From NCBI GenBank assembly GCA_023229425.1, contig JALNZG010000003.1, positions 248,001 through 312,000 of the forward strand: a DNA stretch of 64,000 nucleotides, read 5' to 3'. This DNA is from Ignavibacteriaceae bacterium (GTDB lineage: Bacteria > Bacteroidota > Ignavibacteria > Ignavibacteriales > Ignavibacteriaceae). Of the stretch, positions 34,438 through 42,742 are shown one piece after another. The position numbers and the translations under genes are program-made. Each line of letters opens with the position of its first letter. The stretch's first letter is position 1. The notes beneath the pieces were generated by a model. It ran no database searches, was not told where the DNA came from, and saw nothing but the letters and a program-made list of their open reading frames with translations.

Positions 34438-34593
34438 TAAGTTTCTCCCTTTTTAAGTTTTAAGAAATGGAATTGTTGATTGAATGTCGGCGCTAAAACA
34501 GGCTTCATTATATTTTAGGTTGCGTTCAAAAGTGAGCAATTTTTTTTTCATCTGATTGAAAATTAAGAATTCTACTTACGATATGCAATTTGA

Positions 34594-34641
34594 GGGGGAA
34601 AAAGTTTGAGGTATCTTAAAGGAATTCTCAAACTCTTCCCC
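34594..34641. other. long hairpin between the carbonic anhydrase gene and sdhC
   Basis: GGGGGAAAAAGTTTGAG can pair with CTCAAACTCTTCCCC across a 16-base loop, with one internal mismatch. It lies downstream of the carbonic anhydrase stop and upstream of the sdhC promoter region. There is no T run, so its role as a terminator is uncertain. Confidence 0.5.
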
Positions 34642-34705
34642 TGACTAACTTGCTGATTAGCGTATCAACATTGGCATATTCTCTTTGTGCTGAGTTAAGA
34701 ATAAA

Positions 34706-35494
34706 TTATTCGGAAATGAACGGCTCTGTTTCTTTGTTCGGAGAAGCTTCAACGTTTTTTAGAATCTTATCCACTTGCTCAAGCGGAAGCCATTTTACTT
34801 TGCCCATCCCAACGTCATAGATCGCGCCGATAACTTTGGCTTTGCCTTCTTTAACGATGTTACGGACAGCCGGACTTTTCATGAACAGATCATCAACAGC
34901 CTGCCACACATTTTCTTCTATGGCAAAAGGAATAACAGCGTCACCATGCGCTTCTTTATGCTGTTTCATTGCCCGTTTTACGGCTGGAATAATATTGTCA
35001 ACCAGCGGAGGAATATTGCGTTCAAGTTTATGTCCTTCACCCTGCACCGCGTGTGTTACGGCGGTAACCGCGCCGCATTGCGTGTGTCCTAATACAACAA
35101 GCAGGGGAGTATTCACATGCGCCAAACCATATTCAATTGAACCTATCTCATCCGTATCACAAACATTCCCGGCAACCCGGACAACAAAAAGATCCATTAC
35201 ACCCGCATCAAATAAAAGTTCGACAGGCACGCGGGAATCCGAACATGAGAGTACCGTGGCGTATGCGTAATTTCCTTGATTCTCTTTTCCTGCCAGTTCT
35301 ATACGCGCGGCATCCATGTGGGGATAGGTAGCTTTCCCTGAAAAAAATCTCTCGTTCCCTTTCTGAAGCATTTTTATTACCTCATCGGGAGCCGGTTTTT
35401 TCGTGTCCTGTGCAAAGACTGCACCAGTGAAGGAGAATTGAATGAACAAAAGCAAACAAATAATGTTTATCATATTTTTGACTAATCGTTTCAT
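34706..35494 (-). CDS. exported beta-class carbonic anhydrase
   Basis: 262 aa from ATG 35494, which has AAGGAG seven bases upstream; the longer frame to 35545 would overlap the upstream gene. A signal peptide is clear (MKRLVKNMINIICLLLFIQF...VFAQ), so the enzyme works in the periplasm. The zinc ligands and catalytic dyad are in CSDSRVP and HTQCGAV, with RVAGN between. It interconverts CO2 and bicarbonate. Beta carbonic anhydrases with export signals are less common than cytoplasmic ones. It lies between sdhCAB and a zinc-finger gene, all leftward. Confidence 0.92.
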   Translation of the reverse strand: MKRLVKNMINIICLLLFIQFSFTGAVFAQDTKKPAPDEVIKMLQKGNERFFSGKATYPHMDAARIELAGKENQGNYAYATVLSCSDSRVPVELLFDAGVMDLFVVRVAGNVCDTDEIGSIEYGLAHVNTPLLVVLGHTQCGAVTAVTHAVQGEGHKLERNIPPLVDNIIPAVKRAMKQHKEAHGDAVIPFAIEENVWQAVDDLFMKSPAVRNIVKEGKAKVIGAIYDVGMGKVKWLPLEQVDKILKNVEASPNKETEPFISE

Positions 35495-35541
35495 GAAAAA
35501 CTCCTTAAAGCTTAGAATGCTAACAACAAGTGATAGAAAAA

Positions 35542-36081
35542 TCATTCATCTGTTCTGTCTGAAGTACCCCAAATATGTAATTTAAATTCTTTTAGTAATT
35601 CTTTTGCTTCTTCAACCTGGTTTTCATTCACAAAAAATCTAGCTGGCTGAATTAAAGGATCAACGCTTAAAAAGTTTTCCCCGGTTGTATAATATTCAAT
35701 TGTGGAATCATCAAGGAGAGATTTTATCAATGCAATATCCCCCTGGTTTAACGAAACTAATAATTCTACAAAGTTTTCTTTGTTTACTATTTCAGTCGGG
35801 ATAACATTGAAATCAATTGCAACTTCACATTTAGGGCAGTGAACTTTTCCGTTTAATCTTTCATCTTCTGTAAGATCTAATTCACTGGCGCAGTTTGGAC
35901 AAATGATTTTGGCAGTCAACTTCCCCGCGGGCATTTCTTTCTTATACAATTCCTGGCATTCAGGATTTTTACAATAATAAAATTCTTTCCCTTCTTCTAA
36001 GCATAATTCACAATAATCTTTTCCGCAACCGTGACATATTGATAATGCTTCTTTTTCAGGATGGTTAATACAACTTTTCAT
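35542..36081 (-). CDS. B-box-like zinc finger / zinc ribbon protein with DUF2007-like C-terminus
   Basis: 179 aa with three parts. Residues 1-45 hold a B-box-like cluster (CINHPEKEALSICHGCGKDYC, then CLEEG..YYCKNPEC). Residues about 58-90 hold a ribbon (CPNCASELDLTEDERLNGKV, HCPKC). Residues about 100-175 resemble the DUF2007 signal-transducing domain: LNQGDIALIKSLLDDSTIEYYTTGEN and VNENQVEEAKELLKEF. A cytoplasmic sensing or binding role is inferred. It is followed 47 bases later by the carbonic anhydrase start. A smaller relative is at 59470-59805. Confidence 0.65.
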   Translation of the reverse strand: MKSCINHPEKEALSICHGCGKDYCELCLEEGKEFYYCKNPECQELYKKEMPAGKLTAKIICPNCASELDLTEDERLNGKVHCPKCEVAIDFNVIPTEIVNKENFVELLVSLNQGDIALIKSLLDDSTIEYYTTGENFLSVDPLIQPARFFVNENQVEEAKELLKEFKLHIWGTSDRTDE

Positions 36082-36339
36082 TATTTCACCTTTATGATTT
36101 TATGTTATATACTACAACTTCTCCTATAAACAATCTACGCAATACTCCGCAGTAAAAATATTTTATTCTAGGAGAAACTCCATTTTGTATTTGCAACTTA
36201 CTTTTTCAGGAAACAAGTGTCAAACAGAAATTATTCTTATCATTTATTTGTTAAATTTTGCATTGGTTTTCAAACCTGAAAGGTTTCTAAATCTCAAGAA
36301 TATTGATATAAAGAAAAAAATAATTATTTTCATTTAGAA

Positions 36340-36566
36340 ATTTTTACTGCTTTATTAGAAAGCCGGGTAGATTTACGATACTGCCGGGACATAACGGCAG
36401 TAAAACAACAGAAATATATCCTCATAGAAGCAGAAGTGCAATAAGTAAAATAACTAGCCCATTGGATAAATTAAAAATAAAAGGAATGAATAAAAACAAA
36501 ATCTTCACCAATATTTCCAAAATGGACAGTTTTGGGAAATTTTTAATCAAAAAACTTCCTCTATAA
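36340..36566 (+). pseudogene. frameshifted C-terminal remnant of a tyrosine recombinase
   Basis: One frame reads FTALLESRVDLRY (36345-36381), matching the ATHLLESGVDLRY region of XerCD/phage-type integrases. The neighbouring frame continues LPGHNGSKTTEIYPHRSRSA..TSPLDKL, matching the LGH-SSKTTEIYTH block with the His and the Tyr nucleophile, then runs to TAA at 36564. A frameshift and small deletion join the two parts, and the N-terminal two thirds are missing. It lies in the 544-base stretch 36082-36625, which has no intact gene. Confidence 0.8.
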
Positions 36567-36625
36567 ATAAGTTAGCGTCAAAGCAATGAGCTAATTACAT
36601 TTACATAGATGTTAAAGAAAACAAA

Positions 36626-37285
36626 ATGAATAAAAAACATTCTTTTATATATAGAAACAGCTTAAGCATAGTAATGCTTGCTTTAATGCTGGTCTTTTGG
36701 GCTGGTCAATTTATCACTGGAATGAAAGTAGAGAATGAGGAAAGAAAAGAAAAAGGATTTCCACAACTTTCTGCCATTGATTATACAACAAGCGGTCATT
36801 TTATACAAGCTACTTTTGAAAACTGGGAAAGTGAATTCTTGCAGATGGCATTTTATGTTTTTCTTACGATTTATTTGAGACAAAAGGGCTCTTCAGAATC
36901 TAAAAGCCTCGACAAAAAGGAACCGGTAGACAGAGAACCAAAGCTACGCCCCAACGCACCATGGCCGGTAAAAAAGGGTGGGCTATGGTTAAAGATATAT
37001 AGCAATTCACTTAGTATTGCTTTTTTTAGTTTATTCCTTTTCTCATTTGTTATGCATTTTTATGGAAGTTTGAAAAATTTTAATGAACAGCAATTAGGAA
37101 AAAATATGCCTTTTGTTTCTGCTTCTCAATATATTGGCAATTCACAGTTTTGGTTTGAATCATTCCAAAACTGGCAGAGTGAGTTCCTTTCGGTCGCAGC
37201 TATAGTTTTACTTTCTATCTGGTTTAGACAAAAAGGCTCTCCCGAATCTAAACCTGTGGATGCTTCTTATGATGAGCATGCATAA
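36626..37285 (+). CDS. DUF6766-family membrane protein
   Basis: 219 aa built as a tandem duplication. Residues about 8-95 read NSLSIVMLALMLVFWAGQF, ENWESEFLQMAFYVFLTIYLRQKGSSESK; residues about 125-210 repeat the plan with NSLSIAFFSLFLFSF, QNWQSEFLSVAAIVLLSIWFRQKGSPESK. Each half has two membrane helices, so four in total. Family function is unknown. The gene stands alone between the integrase remnant and the toxin-antitoxin pair, in a region that looks assembled by transfer. Confidence 0.8.
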   Translation: MNKKHSFIYRNSLSIVMLALMLVFWAGQFITGMKVENEERKEKGFPQLSAIDYTTSGHFIQATFENWESEFLQMAFYVFLTIYLRQKGSSESKSLDKKEPVDREPKLRPNAPWPVKKGGLWLKIYSNSLSIAFFSLFLFSFVMHFYGSLKNFNEQQLGKNMPFVSASQYIGNSQFWFESFQNWQSEFLSVAAIVLLSIWFRQKGSPESKPVDASYDEHA

Positions 37286-37587
37286 TAAATTTTTCATTTA
37301 TCATAATGATACTTTGAAACAGAATGAATTTATAAAATGTTGTGCTGACTAATCCCAGCCCACATCAGCGCCTTGCCAACCTGCCGGTCGGCAGAATTGG
37401 ATTTCACGAACTAATCCACGTGCTTGGATTTATCCAGGCATTTGACATTGCTGATATTAAAGAACTTTCTCTTTACCTTAATAACTTAGTCTTTGACTGA
37501 ACAAATTCAAACAAAATTTGGCAAATGAAGATTTGAAAAACGTCTCATTTTTTATTAGCTTGAAGATCATAAATAAATTGAACTAAA
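37286..37587. other. 302-base gap with a possible gene remnant
   Basis: A frame on the plus strand reads NLPVGRIGFHELIHVLGFIQAFD..IKELSLYLNNLVFD and stops at TGA 37498-37500. It has no start and no homology that I recognise. Within it the palindrome CTGCCG-GT-CGGCAG (37381-37394) encodes LPVGR, the same kind of insertion seen in neighbouring genes. The rest is A+T-rich and shows nothing else. Confidence 0.4.
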
Positions 37588-37833
37588 ATGAAAACGATAG
37601 ACATAAATATGACCCTCATTGAGGGATATTTACAGTTGCTGGAGAATCTAAGTCCAAGCAACAAACTTGACCTAATTTCCAAACTTACTCTTTCGGTAAA
37701 AAATGATATTACCGACAGGAAGAAATCATTCTACAAAGCGTTTGGAGCTTGGGAATCAAAGCAGTCGGCCGACGAAATAATCGACAACTTGCGTAACAAT
37801 AGAACTTTTAATCGACAATTAGTGCAGCTTTGA
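37588..37833 (+). CDS. antitoxin of a VapBC-type pair
   Basis: 81 aa, no classic AbrB or RHH motif but the DUF2281-like layout often found before PIN toxins: a helical N-terminus (LIEGYLQLLENLSPSNKLDLISKL) and a C-terminal toxin-binding tail (FGAWESKQSADEIIDNLRNNR). The identification rests mainly on its small size and position: its TGA overlaps the TTG start of the PIN gene by four bases. It is expected to bind and silence the toxin and to autoregulate. Confidence 0.7.
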   Translation: MKTIDINMTLIEGYLQLLENLSPSNKLDLISKLTLSVKNDITDRKKSFYKAFGAWESKQSADEIIDNLRNNRTFNRQLVQL

Positions 37834-38228
37834 AAAAGTATCTCATCGACACAAACACCTGCATTTATTATATAAAAGGTATGTTTGACCTTAACAAAAA
37901 ATTTATGCACGTCGATCCCGATAATTGTTTCATCTCTGAAATCACACTTGCCGAACTAAAATTCGGAGTCGAAAACAGCGAGAAAAAAGATAAAAATCAG
38001 AAAGCGCTGGATAATTTTATAATGGGAGTTAAAATCGTTCCTATTTTTCATTCTCTCGACCTCTATGCAAAAGAAAAAGCTCGGTTAAGAAAAATTGGAA
38101 TTCCGGTTGATGACTTTGATCTCTTAATTGGGGTAACATCAGTAACTCATAATTTGACAATGGTAACAAACAATACCGACCATTTTAAGAGGATAAAAGG
38201 AATTATTTTGGAGGACTGGACGAAATAA
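37830..38228 (+). CDS. vapC: VapC-type PIN-domain toxin ribonuclease
   Basis: 132 aa. The PIN metal-binding acids are visible: YLIDTNTCIYYIKG (first Asp), SEITLAELKFG (Glu), GIPVDDFDLLIG (Asp pair) and MVTNNTDHFKRI (last Asp). VapC toxins cleave RNA, commonly initiator tRNA or 23S rRNA, when the antitoxin is lost. The TTG start overlaps the antitoxin stop (TTGA), so translation is coupled. Full length, no disabling change. Confidence 0.92.
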   Translation: MKKYLIDTNTCIYYIKGMFDLNKKFMHVDPDNCFISEITLAELKFGVENSEKKDKNQKALDNFIMGVKIVPIFHSLDLYAKEKARLRKIGIPVDDFDLLIGVTSVTHNLTMVTNNTDHFKRIKGIILEDWTK

Positions 38229-38336
38229 TTGTGAGTCATTTCCCCCACCACAAACACTCATTTTTCTTCATCCATTTTCACCCAAATTTTGTTTTCAAAA
38301 ACAATTCCCTTAGATTTCACACGTTCTTTTAAGATT

Positions 38337-38456
38337 GTTACGGTGTCCCGGTTAGAACGGGAATGATAGGGAATCCGGTGAGAATCCGGAGCTGTCGCGC
38401 AACTGTGAAATAACTGCTTCCAAAATGAGCGGTTAAAAGTCAGGAGACCTGCCGTA
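38337..38456 (+). promoter_or_regulatory. cobalamin (B12) riboswitch
   Basis: The core AATAGGGAA-like segment reads GATAGGGAATCCGGTGAGAA, followed by CCGGAGCTGTCGCGCAACTGT and the B12 box GTCAGGAGACCTGCC (38440-38453). These are the conserved L5/J6-3 and P6 elements. It lies about 290 bases upstream of the TonB receptor ATG and should reduce its expression when adenosylcobalamin is plentiful. A hairpin with AACCTTCGCGGGTAAGGTT follows at about 38467 and may be the expression platform. Confidence 0.93.
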
Positions 38457-38611
38457 CAAATTTTAATCAACCTTCGCGGGTAAGGTTGGATTAATGAAGC
38501 TTGTTCGCCTTTGCGTACCGTTTCGTAATTCATTTCTTTTTATCCCACGAAGTTACAACCTTATTTCAATCAACTTATTTTTATTAATTAGCTTTATGTA
38601 ATACAGAAAAT

Positions 38612-38691
38612 TGGTTTCTTAATCTTAATCTTATTCTTAATCACTATTAAGTTGGCTGAAGAGTATGAACAAGATTATGATTATGATTAAG
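38612..38691. repeat. dispersed A+T-rich inverted repeat, copy 1
   Basis: The stretch AATTGGTTTCTTAATC with repeated CTTAATC units pairs imperfectly with GATTATGATTATGATTAAG on its right. A second copy, in the opposite orientation, lies at 53241-53332. It fills the leader between the riboswitch and the TonB receptor gene. Confidence 0.6.
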
Positions 38692-38742
38692 AATATTTTT
38701 TTTGCTGACTACATGAAGTATTTTACTGAAGGAGTAACTTCT

Positions 38743-40698
38743 ATGGCTCAAACTTTTTTTTCAAGGGTATTAATTTTTCTTCTCCTCGTTTTTTCAGTTA
38801 TAAAAGCGGAAGGAAATAAATTTGGCAGCGATTCTCTTCGCACTTATCATCTTTCAGAAATTGTTGTTTCGGCAACAAAAACTCCAACGCTCTCAACGCA
38901 AATCGGTTCGGCAATTACGGTAATTGATAGAGAGCAAATTGCCCTTTCACAAAAAGGAACAGTTCTCGAATTACTTTCGGAAGTTCCCGGAGTTTTTCTG
39001 GTGCAGCAAGGCGGACCCGGCAAACTTGCAACCGTTTTTACACGCGGAGCTAATGCCGGGCAAACGCTTGTACTGCTTGACGGCGTTGAGATGAACAACC
39101 CCGGCGATATTGGAAATGTTTTTGATTTTTCAAATCTACAAGCGGATGATATTGAGCGGATCGAAATTCTCCGAGGACCACAAAGCACATTGTACGGCTC
39201 CGATGCGCTTGCGGGAGTCATTTCAATCTTTACAAAAAAACCTTCTCAAAATTTTAATGTAACTGCCCATCTTGAAGGCGGTTCATATAACAGTTTGCGT
39301 TCAAACGCTTCTGTTTCCGGCAGGATAAACGCATTAAGTTATTTAGTTTCAGCAAACGATTTCAAAACAAAAGGTTTTTCTTCTGCATCAGACCTTTACG
39401 GAAACACGGAAGCCGACGGATACAAAACTTCTTCGTTCACTTCAAAGTTGAATTATTCTTTTCCGGAAGACATTTCGCTTTCACTTTTACTCCGCTACAA
39501 CAAAGCAAATACCGACTTTGATTACAACGGCGGAATTAACGGAGACGATCCGAATTATTCTTATTCATTGCAAGAATCTGTAATGAAAACCTCTCTCGAT
39601 TTTTCTCTGTTCGATAAACAGTGGGATCAATCAATCTCATTTAACTATGTACGTAATTTTAGAAAATATATAGACGGAGTTGATGCAAAGCGTCCCGCAA
39701 CTTCTTCCGATGCGCGCTACGACGGAACGAAAACTAAAATTGAATGGCTGAATACTTTAAACTTATTTGATAACAGCCGTATCACTTTTGGTGCTGAAGG
39801 TGAAGAAGAAACTGCTGTTTCAGATTTTTATTCTAACGGTGACTGGGGACCTTTTAATAGTTTTTTTCCAAGAAGCAGCACAACAACTTTTGGGTTCTAT
39901 GCGCAAGACCAAATTTATTTCATACATAATTTTAATACTACTATCGGCGTTCGTTACGACAAACATAAAAAATTCGGTTCCGTTACAACCTACCGCATCG
40001 CTCCGGTTTATTTTATTGAAGAAACCGGGACAAAATTCCGTGCAACATATGGAACCGGATTTAAAGCTCCTTCCCTTTTCAATCTTTTTGATCCTGCTTA
40101 CGGCAACGCTGAACTTAAATCGGAGAAAAGCAAAGGATGGGATTTTGGCGTAGAACAGTTCTTATTAGAGAATAACTTATCATTCGAGGTTTCTTATTTT
40201 TCAAATTTCTTTACCGATCTCTTTAGTTTTGATTACGCCACTTTTAAAACCGTAAATCTTGCAAAAGCAGAAACAAATGGAGTGGAATTTGGATTGAAAT
40301 ATAAATCAAAGGGATTTGCCGTTTACAACTTTACTTACACGTTAACAAACACCCATGATAAAAGCGATGACAGCCCTGATAAAGATTCTCCGCTGCTTCG
40401 CAGACCAAAAGATAAAGCATCTTTTTCAAGTATCTTTTTCTTGAACGAACATCTTAATCTTGGATTTGAATTTTTATATACAGGAATCCGGGACGACAAA
40501 GATTTTTCAACCTATCCTGTGCAGCGCATTCAATTAAAAAGCTATATGCTGGTGAATCTGTCGGCTTCTTATAAACTAACAAGCGGATTGGAAGTTTTTG
40601 GAAAGATTCACAATGTTTTTGATAAACAGTATGAAGAAATTTTAGGTTACGGAACGGAAAGATTATCGGCATACGCAGGAATTAATTTTTCGCTTTAG
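38743..40698 (+). CDS. btuB: TonB-dependent receptor, probably vitamin B12 (BtuB-like)
   Basis: 651 aa from ATG at 38743 (MAQTFFSRVLIFLLLVF), which has GGAG ten bases upstream; the longer frame from 38665 begins inside the dispersed repeat. Outer-membrane receptor with signal peptide, TonB box region (LSEIVVSATKTP), plug (GPGKLATVFTRGANAGQTLVLLDGVEMNN, then IERIEILRGPQSTLYGSDALAG) and a beta-barrel ending in INFSL. Control by the upstream cobalamin riboswitch argues for B12 or another corrinoid as ligand. A putative transporter follows. Confidence 0.9.
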   Translation: MAQTFFSRVLIFLLLVFSVIKAEGNKFGSDSLRTYHLSEIVVSATKTPTLSTQIGSAITVIDREQIALSQKGTVLELLSEVPGVFLVQQGGPGKLATVFTRGANAGQTLVLLDGVEMNNPGDIGNVFDFSNLQADDIERIEILRGPQSTLYGSDALAGVISIFTKKPSQNFNVTAHLEGGSYNSLRSNASVSGRINALSYLVSANDFKTKGFSSASDLYGNTEADGYKTSSFTSKLNYSFPEDISLSLLLRYNKANTDFDYNGGINGDDPNYSYSLQESVMKTSLDFSLFDKQWDQSISFNYVRNFRKYIDGVDAKRPATSSDARYDGTKTKIEWLNTLNLFDNSRITFGAEGEEETAVSDFYSNGDWGPFNSFFPRSSTTTFGFYAQDQIYFIHNFNTTIGVRYDKHKKFGSVTTYRIAPVYFIEETGTKFRATYGTGFKAPSLFNLFDPAYGNAELKSEKSKGWDFGVEQFLLENNLSFEVSYFSNFFTDLFSFDYATFKTVNLAKAETNGVEFGLKYKSKGFAVYNFTYTLTNTHDKSDDSPDKDSPLLRRPKDKASFSSIFFLNEHLNLGFEFLYTGIRDDKDFSTYPVQRIQLKSYMLVNLSASYKLTSGLEVFGKIHNVFDKQYEEILGYGTERLSAYAGINFSL

Positions 40699-40739
40699 CA
40701 AATTAGACAAAGGCCGTCAGTCATTTTATATAATTCAAC

Positions 40740-40809
40740 GGAACGCTCGCGAGTGTTCCCTACAACATATTTATTGTTTCAAAATGTAGGGAACGGTCGA
40801 GACCGTTCC
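40740..40809. repeat. composite palindromic repeat
   Basis: GGAACGCTCG/CGAGTGTTCC (40740-40759, one G-T pair) and GGAACGGTC/GACCGTTCC (40790-40809) are two palindromes. They face each other through CCCTACA and TGTAGGG, so the whole 70 bases are symmetric. This is a REP-like intergenic element between btuB and the DUF6580 gene. Confidence 0.8.
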
Positions 40810-40866
40810 GGTTTAATGATGAAAATAATGAAACAAATTATTAAGTAAACATTTCATTTTTTTTTG

Positions 40867-40874
40867 TAACTTTG
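40867..40874 (+). promoter_or_regulatory. possible Bacteroidota -7 promoter box (TAnnTTTG)
   Basis: TAACTTTG fits the TAnnTTTG consensus of the Bacteroidota housekeeping sigma factor, 24 bases before the ATG of the DUF6580 gene. No clear -33 TTG was seen at the expected distance. If real, the transporter has its own promoter and does not rely on the riboswitch. Confidence 0.35.
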
Positions 40875-40897
40875 AACAAATAGAAAAAGGAACTCCC

Positions 40898-41425
40898 ATG
40901 AAAGAAAAAATATTCTCAAATAAATTTCTCGTGTTAACAGGATTGATACTCCTTGCAGCTATCAGCCGATTGATTCCCCACCCGTTGAACTTTGCCCCGA
41001 TTACGGGAATGGCATTATTCGCCTCTGTTTATTTTGATGAAAAGAAATTTGCTTTTGCCGTTCCGGTTTTAGCAATGTTTCTTTCCGATTTAATTATCGG
41101 TTTACATTCACAAATGGTAACTGTCTATCTAAGTTTTGTTTTGATAGTTGGAATTGGATTCCTTATTAAGAATAAAAAATCGGTTGGAACTGTGGCGCTT
41201 GCTTCTGTCGTTTCTTCCATTCTCTTTTTTGTTGTAACAAACTTCGGCATGTGGGCATTAGGGACTCTCTATACAAAAGATATTACAGGACTGCTTCTCT
41301 GCTTTACCGCCGCAATTCCTTTTTTCCAGAATACGGTATTGGGTGATTTGTTTTATACCGGTTTGCTCTTTGGCGTTTATGAGCTAGTGAAAGTAAAATT
41401 ACCGCAGACTGTAAAAGTTCAATAG
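40898..41425 (+). CDS. DUF6580-type membrane protein, putative vitamin transporter component
   Basis: 175 aa with about five membrane helices. The opening LAAISRLIPHPLNFAPITGMALFAS is typical of the DUF6580 family, which resembles the S (substrate) component of energy-coupling factor transporters. AAGGA precedes the ATG. Its place downstream of a riboswitch-controlled corrinoid receptor suggests inner-membrane passage of cobalamin or a precursor, but the A and T components of an ECF transporter are not in the window. Function is inferred from family and position only. Confidence 0.7.
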   Translation: MKEKIFSNKFLVLTGLILLAAISRLIPHPLNFAPITGMALFASVYFDEKKFAFAVPVLAMFLSDLIIGLHSQMVTVYLSFVLIVGIGFLIKNKKSVGTVALASVVSSILFFVVTNFGMWALGTLYTKDITGLLLCFTAAIPFFQNTVLGDLFYTGLLFGVYELVKVKLPQTVKVQ

Positions 41426-41440
41426 TGATGTGGTAATTCA

Positions 41441-41462
41441 GCGATACCGTAAACGGTATCGC
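41441..41462. repeat. perfect palindrome
   Basis: GCGATACCGT and ACGGTATCGC form 10-bp arms around AA. A partial second copy, ACCGTAAACG, occurs 20 bases later. It lies between the DUF6580 stop and the terminator at 41511. Confidence 0.7.
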
Positions 41463-41510
41463 TGGTCGAAAAAATCACCGTAAACGATGATAAAATTGAA
41501 GTGATTTCAG

Positions 41511-41550
41511 AAACCTTCGCGAAAATTAATTTTTCGCCGAAGGTTTTTTT
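41511..41550 (+). terminator. terminator of the btuB-DUF6580 region
   Basis: AAACCTTCG pairs with CGAAGGTTT, continued by CGAAAA/TTTTCG, and the right arm runs into seven T. The hairpin also encodes the last codons of the convergent ATP-grasp gene, whose stop is at 41526. Confidence 0.8.
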
Positions 41551-42656
41551 ATTGTTTTAAAACGGTTTTTATATTTTTCCCCGCGCTGCAAAGCAAACTG
41601 AATTAACTTCTCCAATACCTCATCATATGCAAGACCGGCAGCTTCCGCCGAGCGCATAAATCCGGCGCTTTCTGTTAAATCGGGATTCGGATTTACTTCC
41701 AGTACAAAGAGTTCATTATCCTTAGAAAGCCGCATATCAATCCGTGCGTAGTCGCGAACTCCCATCGCTTTGAACGCAGTTAACGCTATTTTCTCCGCTT
41801 TAGCTTGGATTTTCTTCGAAAGTATTGCCGGACAAATGGGAATTGTTTTATGATAAGCTTCGTGCAGCGGATCCCATTTTGCCTGGTAACTCACAATATT
41901 CGGAAAATGATCGGGCATGGCAGAAAAATCAATCTCGCTGATGGGGAGAACCACCAGGTTCTCATCCCCAATTACCGCAACATTTAATTCCCGTCCGTCT
42001 ATATATTCCTCAATTAATGCGGCTTGTTTGAATTCGCTGAAAATATAATTTATTTTTGCATTCAATTCGGAGTTATTATGCACAACTGCATTGTAATCAA
42101 TGCCTACACTTGCATCTTCATATGCAGGTTTTACAATGATGGGAAACCTGAGCGAATGTTTATAATGTTCGGAAAAAGTTTTTATTAACTGAAATTCCGG
42201 GGTTGTAATACCGTAAGAAGAAAGAAGTCTTTTCGTAAATACTTTACTCTGGCAATTTGCCAGCGCTAATGGCGGCGCCCCTGTAAAAGGAATTTCCAAA
42301 AGCTCAAAAAGTCCGGTTACATTCATCTCAAGTTTGGGATTATTAAAAAACAACTCCACAAAATTGAAAATAACGTCGGGACGGCGTTCGGTTAATTCAT
42401 TGATCAATAGATGAAAATCGTCCATCACGTTTAAAGTGTAGCAATTATAGCCCCGCATCTCAATTCTTTGAGCAAATAGTTCATATTCCTCCATCGGGGT
42501 ATTGTTGTCAACTTCAAAGTAAGGGATGAAATTCAGATTTTCAAAACTTGGCAAGGATTTTTTTACATACAACTCCGGTGAGGGCTCGTTATAAATTACG
42601 GCTACTGTTTTCTTCGCCATACCTGATTTCGCTTCGCTTAACTTTTTTTTCTTCAT
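41526..42656 (-). CDS. D-Ala-D-Ala ligase-like ATP-grasp enzyme
   Basis: 376 aa from ATG 42656; another ATG 12 codons on (MAKKTVAVIYNEP) is equally plausible. ATP-grasp ligases join a carboxylate to an amine or thiol at the expense of ATP. Recognisable blocks are FTGAPPLALANCQSKVFTKR, IVKPAYEDASVGI (the glycine-poor phosphate loop region), EEYIDGRELNVAVIG and the metal-binding LFVLEVNPNPDL. It resembles Ddl but is not likely to be the housekeeping enzyme, as it lacks the usual N-terminal Ddl domain text. It is divergent from a C39-like peptidase gene. Confidence 0.8.
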   Translation of the reverse strand: MKKKKLSEAKSGMAKKTVAVIYNEPSPELYVKKSLPSFENLNFIPYFEVDNNTPMEEYELFAQRIEMRGYNCYTLNVMDDFHLLINELTERRPDVIFNFVELFFNNPKLEMNVTGLFELLEIPFTGAPPLALANCQSKVFTKRLLSSYGITTPEFQLIKTFSEHYKHSLRFPIIVKPAYEDASVGIDYNAVVHNNSELNAKINYIFSEFKQAALIEEYIDGRELNVAVIGDENLVVLPISEIDFSAMPDHFPNIVSYQAKWDPLHEAYHKTIPICPAILSKKIQAKAEKIALTAFKAMGVRDYARIDMRLSKDNELFVLEVNPNPDLTESAGFMRSAEAAGLAYDEVLEKLIQFALQRGEKYKNRFKTIKKPSAKN

Positions 42657-42742
42657 CTTTTTAAAAAATACCTCGATAAATTCATTTTGTTGGATTAAAT
42701 TTACGATAAACAATTTATAATTAAAAACTTAGAACAGCATCT

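Noticed and set aside
34836..35270. 144-codon plus-strand frame
   Set aside because: Antisense to the carbonic anhydrase, whose zinc motifs are intact.
38258..38533. 91-codon minus-strand frame
   Set aside because: It lies across the cobalamin riboswitch and has no protein-like features.
39767..40153. 128-codon plus-strand frame within btuB
   Set aside because: Out of frame with the clear TonB receptor and no RBS or motif.
41526..42656. Assignment as the housekeeping D-Ala-D-Ala ligase
   Set aside because: The ATP-grasp core fits, but there are no cell-wall genes nearby and the N-terminal region lacks Ddl hallmarks; a broader name is safer.
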